Part shown: positions 22,704-28,502 of the stretch, piece after piece | How positions within the stretch are numbered: position 1 is the first letter of the stretch | How the letters are laid out: every line of letters begins with the position of its first letter | Origin: JBELHJ01 sp042091495 | GTDB lineage: Bacteria > Bacteroidota > Bacteroidia > Flavobacteriales > Flavobacteriaceae | Assembly (NCBI GenBank): GCA_042091495.1 | Contig: JBELHJ010000031.1 | Location: forward strand, 1-28,502 | Length of the DNA: 28,502 bases | Reading direction: 5' to 3' | Program-made: the position numbers and the translations under genes | The notes under the pieces: model-generated | Seen by the model: only the letters and a program-made list of their open reading frames with translations | Told to the model about the DNA's origin: nothing | The model's database searches: none

Positions 22704-24178
22704 TTTGATTTAGCAAGTAAAATAGCCTCTAGTTTTTGAAGTCTTTGTTCAAGAGATTCTATAGCGTCTTGTTGGGTTTCTATAGTTTGATTTTGTTCTT
22801 TTATGGCATTAATTAATACCGGAACTAATCCCTGATAATTAACAGATTTAATATTGTTACTTTCAGTAACTAGCTCTGGAAATACCGTTTCAATTTCTTG
22901 TGCTAATACACCAATTTTTAGTTTTTTTGAATCATCTTTCTTCATAACATATGTCTTAGCATCTATCTGTAAAAGTTTAGAAAGTGTAGCACCAAGTGAT
23001 ATGATGTTGGCTTTTAAACGTGCGTCTGAATTAATATTAAGATCCCCAGCTATAGTTGTTGTGCCATCAAAAAGAACAGTAAACGCATCTGAACGATTTA
23101 ACTGTTCATCACCAGTCCAACCACCATTACCAATTACAAATGCGGGATTAGATAAAGAAAATTCAGATGTTTCAAAATTTCCTGTATTGTATGTTCCTAT
23201 AGCAACTGTACCAAAACTTGGAGCAATAGTTGAGGTTCCAAGTGCTGTAGCAAATTGTCCAACTGCTTCACTAGAAAACGTTTGTTGACCAGAACCATTT
23301 TGATTATAACTCACGGGTAAATTAGTTAGCATATAACCATTACCTTTTAAAAAAGAAGCTTCCAAAACACCACTAAAATTAGCATCTTTTGCATGAATTT
23401 TTGCTCCAGAATCTGAAGCCATATAAATATCGGTAACCGCCCCATTACCTAATACTACGGAATTGTCAAAGTTTGCAACAGCACTACTCCCTATAACGGT
23501 TCTATTAAATGGATTATCACCAGAGATTCCAGAGGCAAATCCTACCGCTGTATTATTAGTTCCAGATTCAAGAGCTGATAGCGCAGAATAACCAACAGCA
23601 GTATTTCCATCACCATTAATTTTATTTAATGCCTTGTTGCCAACAGCGGTGTTATTGCTACCGGTCGAATTAGAATATAATGAGGACCCTCCAAAAGCAG
23701 AATTATGTAATCCTGTTTGATTATTAACCATAGCGCTAATACCAGTAGCTGTATTAAATTTTCCGGAAACATTTTGGGATAAAGCATTTTTTCCAACAGC
23801 TGTATTAGCCCATCCCCCAAGATTAGACGATAATGTATTACTACCTAAAGCTACATTATTCATTCCCGTGGTGTTTTGAAGTAAAGCAAAATGACCAACA
23901 GCCGTATTTTCTTCACCAGTTGTGTTACTTTGTAGTGTACTAGACCCCACTGCTGTGTTATGCCTTCCTTCTGTATTTAGCCAAAGTGAAAAATAGCCTA
24001 TTGCTGTATTTGAGTTAGCAGAATTATTGGTACCCATTGTATTATAACCTACAGCCGTATTGTAACTTCCAACAGAATTATTGAGAGCGCCTTCACCATA
24101 TGATGTATTAAAATTTTGAGAATACATTGAGTTTGTAATAAAAATGAATAAAATGAAATGTAATTTTTGTGACGACAT
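22700..24178 (-). CDS. Secreted repeat protein with C-terminal S74 self-cleaving chaperone (tail-fibre type)
   Basis: A 492-residue protein. A signal peptide (residues about 1-20) is followed by twelve 16-17-residue repeats (24-225) of the form NTAVGxxALxxNTTGxx, like the beta-roll heads of YadA-type trimeric adhesins. A spacer region (226-380) follows, then a Peptidase_S74 intramolecular chaperone with the Ser-Lys pair in SDARLK (S384, K389), the motifs KIGVLAQEIETVFPEL and SVNYQGLVPVLI, and a coiled-coil end (about 455-492, EQNQTIETQQDAIESLEQRL). In phage tail spikes this domain helps trimerisation and then cuts itself off before the Ser. No T9SS sorting domain or YadA anchor is present, so how it is localised is unclear. 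Confidence 0.88.
   Translation of the reverse strand: MSSQKLHFILFIFITNSMYSQNFNTSYGEGALNNSVGSYNTAVGYNTMGTNNSANSNTAIGYFSLWLNTEGRHNTAVGSSTLQSNTTGEENTAVGHFALLQNTTGMNNVALGSNTLSSNLGGWANTAVGKNALSQNVSGKFNTATGISAMVNNQTGLHNSAFGGSSLYSNSTGSNNTAVGNKALNKINGDGNTAVGYSALSALESGTNNTAVGFASGISGDNPFNRTVIGSSAVANFDNSVVLGNGAVTDIYMASDSGAKIHAKDANFSGVLEASFLKGNGYMLTNLPVSYNQNGSGQQTFSSEAVGQFATALGTSTIAPSFGTVAIGTYNTGNFETSEFSLSNPAFVIGNGGWTGDEQLNRSDAFTVLFDGTTTIAGDLNINSDARLKANIISLGATLSKLLQIDAKTYVMKKDDSKKLKIGVLAQEIETVFPELVTESNNIKSVNYQGLVPVLINAIKEQNQTIETQQDAIESLEQRLQKLEAILLAKSN
23504..24109 (-). repeat. Twelve degenerate 48-51-bp repeats (NTAVG units)
   Basis: The coding region for residues 24-225 consists of back-to-back units of 17 codons (two of 16), each starting NTAVG or a close variant. 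The period is kept strictly although the DNA has diverged, so selection acts on the protein fold rather than recent slippage. Confidence 0.85.
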
Positions 24179-24218
24179 AGTATTTCAAATAATTGGTTAT
24201 CAATTATTTAAATTACAA

Positions 24219-24251
24219 AAAAAAGCCTTTCAAAAATTGAAAGGCTTTTTT
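24219..24251 (-). terminator. Intrinsic terminator after secDF
   Basis: A perfect 15-bp stem AAAAAAGCCTTTCAA / TTGAAAGGCTTTTTT with loop AAA, 20 bases past the secDF stop. On the minus strand it continues into further T residues. It separates secDF from the downstream repeat-protein gene. Confidence 0.92.
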
Positions 24252-24271
24252 AAATTATATTAAAAAGAAAA

Positions 24272-27183
24272 TTACTTAGGTAACTCTCCTTTGTCTTTTA
24301 AGGAATCAAACATTAAAGGTGTGGCAACAAATATAGATGAGTAGGTACCTACTACCACACCAACAATAAGTGCAAATAATAAACCTCTCAAAGAATCTGC
24401 CCCCAACAAGAACATAGCTAGTAGCACAATTAATGTGGTAAGAGACGTATTTAAAGTTCTACTAAGTGTACTATTAATAGCTTTATTGATATTATAGCCT
24501 CCTTTAAATCCAGATTTTTCACTAATCACCTCACGAATTCTGTCAAACACAACTACAGTATCATTCAAGGAGTAACCAATCACTGTAAGAATAGCTGCTA
24601 TAAAAGCTTGATCTATTTCCATACTAAATGGCATAAAAGTATAGGCCGCTGAGAACACCCCAAGTACAATAATAATATCGTGGAATACTGCAGCTACTGC
24701 ACCTAAAGAGAATTGCCATTTCTTGAAACGCAATAAAATGTATAGAAATACTACAACTAAAGATCCTAGGATAGCCCAAATCGATGATTTCTTGATGTCA
24801 TCTGCGATAGTAGGACTTACTTTTGAAGATAGCATTTTTCCTATTTTTTTATCTCCAGACCCTTCAACAAAATCCTCATAAGACATACCATCTGGTAGGA
24901 ATGGACGAAGCGATTCAAACAACATAGATTGTACTTCTTCATCTGCCTCAGCTGAGTTTTCGTTAACTTTATATTTAGTAGATAATTTTAACTGATTAGC
25001 ATTACCAATAGTTTTGACCTCAGCACTACCAAATGTTGTATTTAATGCAGACTTAACTTCTTCTGTACTCACTTCTTGTGCAAAACGTACTTGATAAGTT
25101 CTTCCTCCAACAAAGTCAATACCTTGATCTAAACCTTTAGTTGCTAGTGAGAATATACTTAGTGTAAGTAACACTCCAGAAATTACATAAGCTGCTTTTC
25201 GCTTGCCTATGAACGTAATATTCATATTTTTGAACAAGCCTTTAGTTAATGGTGTAGAGAAGTCTAAAACTTTTCCTTTATTAACATACCAGTCAACCAA
25301 TAATCTCGTAATAAAAATAGCAGTAAACAAAGAAGTAACAATACCTATTAATAATGTCGTGGCAAAACCTTTAATTGGTCCAGTACCAAAAACAAATAAT
25401 ATTAAAGCAGTAAGACCTGTTGTAATATTTGCATCTAAAATTGAAGATAAAGCATTAGCAAAACCATCCTGAATAGATCCTGCCATACCCTTGCCTTTAG
25501 AAAGCTCTTCTCTAATACGTTCAAAAATAAGTACGTTCGCATCTACAGACATACCAATAGTTAGTACTATACCAGCCAATCCAGGTAAGGTTAAAACCGC
25601 ACCTAAACCAGATAACACACCAAAAATTAATAAGATGTTAAGTAGTAATGCAATGTTAGCAGCAATACCACCTTTACCATAATAAAGAAGCATCCAAACT
25701 AAAACAAGAGATAGTGCTATTATAAATGATAACATACCACTTTCAATAGCTTCTTGTCCTAATGAAGGTCCAACTTCATCAGCTTGAACTATATCTGCAG
25801 AAGCAGGCAATTTACCAGCTCTTAAAACATTGGCTAAATCAATGGCTTCATTAATAGTAAATGCCCCAGAAATTTCAGAGTTACCACCTGAAATTGGACC
25901 TGAAGTCACACCAGGTGCAGAATAAACTACATTATCAAGAACTATAGCAATTTGTGATTGCTGATTATAAGCTTTACCGGTCATTTCCTCCCAGATTTTA
26001 GCCCCTTTACCATTCATTTGCATACTAACAGAAGGCTCACCAACTTGGTTATAAGACTGACGTGCGTCTGTAATTACAGCACCACTTAATTGCGGTTTAT
26101 TTTCTCTGTTACCTGCAAGCGCATATACGTCAACAGTTTCAATACCGTTAACCTTGTTAACTACCGGTAATCCAAACGCAAACTTAGCATAACGTAAATC
26201 TGCTGGTAATTGTGACCTAAATTGAGGTATTGTAAAATAATTAGCTAAAGTAGATTTATCTTCAGATTTAACAGCAAATAAAGCTGATGGAGAAGACTGA
26301 GGAACAATTAAATCAAAAAGCGGATTAAATTCAGTTGGTTGAATAGAATCTGTTGTTGCTTTACCTAAAAGTTCATCAATTTCAGAAGACTCGTCATCAC
26401 TAACACCTTCTTCCTCATTTGATTTGTATGGATTTTCAACAACCGTTTTTAAAGCTTCGTTGGCATCTAAGAAAAAATTACCAAACTCCTGTCCTTTAAC
26501 TACGTCCCAAAACTCTAACTGTGCTGTACTTTGTAACAATTTTTTTACACGGTTAATATCTTTAGCTCCAGGTAATTCTACCAAAATACGACCAGAATTA
26601 CCTAAACGCTGAATATTTGGTTGTGTAACACCAAACTTATCAATACGCTTTCTTAATACTTCAAATGCTGAAACAATAGACTCATCAACTTTGGTTTTGA
26701 TTACCGCTTGAACTTCTTCATCAGTCATATCTATTGTAACATCTTCACNNNNNNNNNNNNNNNNNNNNNNNNNNNNNNNNNNNNNNNNNNNNNNNNNNNN
26801 NNNNNNNNNNNNNNNNNNNNNNNNNNNNNNNNNNNNNNNNNNNNNNNNGTGTTATTAGCTAAACCTTTTAAAATATCTTTTACAGAAATTTCAAGAATAA
26901 CATTGATACCCCCTTTAAGGTCTAATCCAAGATTCATGGCTTTATCCTTAACTTCGTTGTAGGTGTATTGAGCAATCCCTATATTAAAAACCTCTTGATT
27001 GGAAAGAGAATCCAAATATCTAACTTCTTCAGCATTACGCTCATCAATGTTCTCAAATCTTTCTGCGGCTATTTCTTTAGCATGATCTTCAATTTGGTTT
27101 GCCTTGAATGTAAATGATAATTGATAAACACTTACTAATCCAAACAACAAGGCAAATAACCTTACTAGTCCTTTATTTTGCAT
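24272..27183 (-). CDS. secDF: Fused protein translocase subunit SecDF (interrupted by assembly gap)
   Basis: One gene encoding SecD and SecF as a single inner-membrane protein that uses the proton gradient to pull proteins through SecYEG. The 5' part (27183-26849) gives TM1 and the SecD motif GLDLKGGINVILEIS, ending GLANNT. After 100 Ns the frame resumes as EDVTIDMTDEEVQ. SecD periplasmic sequence follows, then its membrane domain (LTIGMSVDANVLIFERIREE) and the SecF half (GIDFVGGRTYQVRF, then GYSLNDTVVVFDRIRE), ending KDKGELPK. At least 936 residues are visible. The reading frame joins only if the real gap is 3n+2 bases, so the 100 Ns are a placeholder. A promoter lies 41 bases upstream and a terminator follows. 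Confidence 0.95.
26749..26848. other. Assembly gap of 100 Ns inside secDF
   Basis: Exactly 100 undetermined bases, the conventional filler for a gap of unknown size. It falls in the first periplasmic domain of SecDF. The flanking frames need a length of 3n+2, which 100 is not. Confidence 0.97.
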
Positions 27184-27223
27184 TATATAGTAATATTTAG
27201 TTTTTAAAACTTTCTAAATCGCA

Positions 27224-27254
27224 CAAATATATAATTTCGATTAAGAAAGCACAA
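27224..27254 (-). promoter_or_regulatory. Promoter of secDF
   Basis: On the minus strand TTG (27252-27254), a 20-base spacer and TATATTTG (27224-27231) match the Bacteroidota promoter. The -7 box ends 41 bases before the ATG. Confidence 0.78.
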
Positions 27255-27274
27255 CAGTAAATCCATGTTTCTAC

Positions 27275-27302
27275 AAAAAAAGAGCCGCAAAACTGCAGCT
27301 CT
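27275..27302 (-). terminator. Intrinsic terminator after mdh
   Basis: On the minus strand AGAGCTGC / GCGGCTCT pair (8 bp, one wobble) around loop AGTTTT and lead into seven T residues, about 20 bases after the mdh stop and just ahead of the secDF promoter. Confidence 0.9.
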
Positions 27303-27323
27303 CTTAATTAGAGTATTTGATAT

Positions 27324-28250
27324 CTATAAGTTCAAAAGACCATTAGTTTTCTGAACACCTTCTGCACTTTGTTTCATGTGAGCTAATTCAGCTTCATTAA
27401 GATCTATTTCTACCACTTTTTCAATACCATTTTTACCTAGAACAACTGGTGTTCCAATACAAATATCATTTAGACCAAACTCACCTTCTAGGTAAGTAGA
27501 ACAAGGAAATATTTTCTTTTGATCACAGGCTATGGCTTGAACTAAACCACTTACTGCAGCTCCTGGCGCATACCAAGCAGATGTTCCTAATAATTTAGTT
27601 AAAGTTGCGCCTCCTACTTTAGTGGCTTCTTTGACCTCCTCTAAACGTTCCTCTGAAATAAACTCAGAGACTGGCACACTGTTTCTTGTAGCCAAACGTG
27701 TTAATGGCACCATACCAACATCACTGTGACCACCAATAACCATTCCGTCTACATCACTAATTGGTGCTCCTAAAGCTTCTGCTAATCTATACTTAAATCT
27801 TGCAGAATCAAGTGCACCACCCATACCTATAATTTTATTTTTAGGTAGATCTGTAGTTTTATGAACCAAATAAGTCATAGTATCCATTGGGTTACTTACC
27901 ACAATTAAAATAGTATTTGGAGACTGCTCGATTAAACTAGACGATACTGTTTTCACAATACCTGCATTAATACCAATTAATTCTTCTCTAGTCATACCAG
28001 GCTTACGAGGTATTCCTGATGTAATTACACAAATATCACTACCTGCAGTTTTAGAATAATCATTAGTAACCCCTGTAATTTTAGTATCAAAACCATTTAA
28101 TGATGCGGTTTGCATTAAATCCATAGCTTTACCTTCAGCAAAACCTTCTTTGATGTCTAGTAAAACAACTTCAGAGGCGAAGTTTTTGATGGCGATGTAT
28201 TCTGCACAACTGGCCCCTACTGCTCCAGCTCCAACAACGGTAATTTTCAT
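27324..28250 (-). CDS. mdh: Malate dehydrogenase (NAD, LDH-like type)
   Basis: A 308-residue enzyme that oxidises malate to oxaloacetate in the citric acid cycle. The NAD fold opens VVGAGAVGASCAEYIA with the ribose-binding acid in VVLLDIKEG. Substrate residues are the two arginines of GIPRKPGMTREEL (the first is the Arg that marks malate rather than lactate specificity), VSNPMD, GGALDSARF and the catalytic histidine H175 in GGHSDVG. The length and these motifs place it in the LDH-like MDH group usual in Bacteroidota, not the E. coli type. It is monocistronic with its own -7 box and terminator. Confidence 0.97.
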   Translation of the reverse strand: MKITVVGAGAVGASCAEYIAIKNFASEVVLLDIKEGFAEGKAMDLMQTASLNGFDTKITGVTNDYSKTAGSDICVITSGIPRKPGMTREELIGINAGIVKTVSSSLIEQSPNTILIVVSNPMDTMTYLVHKTTDLPKNKIIGMGGALDSARFKYRLAEALGAPISDVDGMVIGGHSDVGMVPLTRLATRNSVPVSEFISEERLEEVKEATKVGGATLTKLLGTSAWYAPGAAVSGLVQAIACDQKKIFPCSTYLEGEFGLNDICIGTPVVLGKNGIEKVVEIDLNEAELAHMKQSAEGVQKTNGLLNL

Positions 28251-28279
28251 AGTATTAATTATTTTATTTTAAAGCGGTC

Positions 28280-28287
28280 CAAAAATA
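28280..28287 (-). promoter_or_regulatory. -7 promoter box for mdh
   Basis: The minus strand reads TATTTTTG, a perfect TAnnTTTG, 30 bases before the ATG. No TTG was found at the normal -33 distance. Confidence 0.62.
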
Positions 28288-28307
28288 GCAATAAAAATGC
28301 TTTAAAT

Positions 28308-28340
28308 TAAATAAGCACAAGAGAATCTTGTGCTTATTTA
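28308..28340 (-). terminator. Intrinsic terminator of the partial gene at the right edge
   Basis: A perfect 15-bp inverted repeat TAAATAAGCACAAGA / TCTTGTGCTTATTTA around loop GAA, 22 bases after the stop at 28362. The T-run is short (TTATTTA), so it may be a weaker or bidirectional hairpin. Confidence 0.8.
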
Positions 28341-28361
28341 CTAATATTTAAAATCTTAGAA

Positions 28362-28502
28362 TTAATTAAAACTGAAAACTATTCCAGCCGAAGCTGTATT
28401 GTATTCTTGAAATGTATAATCAGCAAAAATTTTAAAGAACCCTAAATTTAATCTTGCGCCTATTGTTGTTCGCATTCCGTTTGCCTCAAACTCAGAATCT
28501 AT
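28362..28502 (-). CDS. C-terminal end of an outer-membrane beta-barrel protein (partial)
   Basis: The last 46 codons of a minus-strand gene that enters from beyond the right edge. The translation has amphipathic strands separated by short turns (GMRTTIGARLNLGFFKIFAD, then YTFQEYNTASAGIVFSFN) and ends with an aromatic-rich final strand, as in outer-membrane barrels. It resembles the C-terminus of barrel proteins of the DUF6588 type, but so short a piece cannot prove that. A hairpin terminator follows the TAA. Confidence 0.72.
   Translation of the reverse strand: MDSEFEANGMRTTIGARLNLGFFKIFADYTFQEYNTASAGIVFSFN

Noticed and set aside
22854..23288. 144-codon open frame on plus, antisense to the S74 protein
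   Set aside because: It lies wholly inside a well-supported gene, has no recognisable domain, and follows from the repetitive codon use of the opposite strand.
23504..24109. Repeat block as a CRISPR array or satellite
   Set aside because: There are no identical repeats with unique spacers; the period is 17 codons and is conserved only at the protein level.
26708..26962. Open frame running through the N block on plus
   Set aside because: It exists only because undetermined bases cannot encode a stop, and it is antisense to secDF.
1..28502. Mobile element, prophage or defence island
   Set aside because: No transposase, integrase, phage structural genes, terminal repeats, or composition shift; the S74 protein alone does not indicate a prophage because it has a secretion signal and housekeeping neighbours.

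Overview
The window is chromosomal housekeeping DNA from a member of the Bacteroidota, almost certainly the family Flavobacteriaceae. The base composition is strongly AT-rich and intergenic spaces are tiny. Several starts are GTG or TTG, with no clear Shine-Dalgarno sequences. Perfect Bacteroidota-type -7 boxes (TAnnTTTG) precede several genes. Lineage-marker families are present: a type IX secretion type B cargo protein, DUF4293, DUF1599, a fused SecDF, Rho with a long disordered insert, and an archaeal/eukaryal-type ProRS. I see no phage, insertion sequence, CRISPR array or defence genes.

Region 1 (1-9062). A tRNA-Arg(ACG) with its own promoter lies at the left edge. A tightly packed minus-strand operon runs from 4736 to 151: DUF1599 protein, MauE/DoxX-like membrane protein, an orphan OppB-like permease, tpiA, prmA and clpS, with genes touching or overlapping. 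Divergent to it are folP and cdaA (c-di-AMP synthase). These converge on a truA-ABC exporter pair, and cdaA and the exporter share overlapping stop codons.

Region 2 (9063-19193). A YfcE-like phosphoesterase and a DUF4293 membrane protein converge on a hairpin. Then come rho with its terminator and, on the opposite strand, proS, tRNA-Glu(TTC) and rpsT; tandem promoters lie between proS and the tRNA. A low-complexity lipoprotein and a FadL-type barrel lead into a convergent 828-residue T9SS cargo protein.

Region 3 (19194-28502). A 203-bp spacer holds three copies of a 9-bp motif ahead of folE. Then follow cysS-yidD-lgt on plus. On minus are a repeat-rich secreted protein with a self-cleaving S74 chaperone, secDF (interrupted by 100 Ns), mdh, and the last 46 residues of an outer-membrane barrel.

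The common themes are translation (two tRNAs, S20, ProRS, CysRS, TruA, PrmA), folate synthesis (folE, folP), and envelope biogenesis and export (SecDF, YidD, Lgt, ABC exporter, outer-membrane proteins). I found no clearly new multi-gene system. The best leads are the DUF1599/MauE-like/OppB-like operon, the 17-residue-repeat S74 protein, the repeat cluster before folE, the A19-U56 pair in tRNA-Arg, and the constant promoter-to-start spacing, which corrects several start codons.
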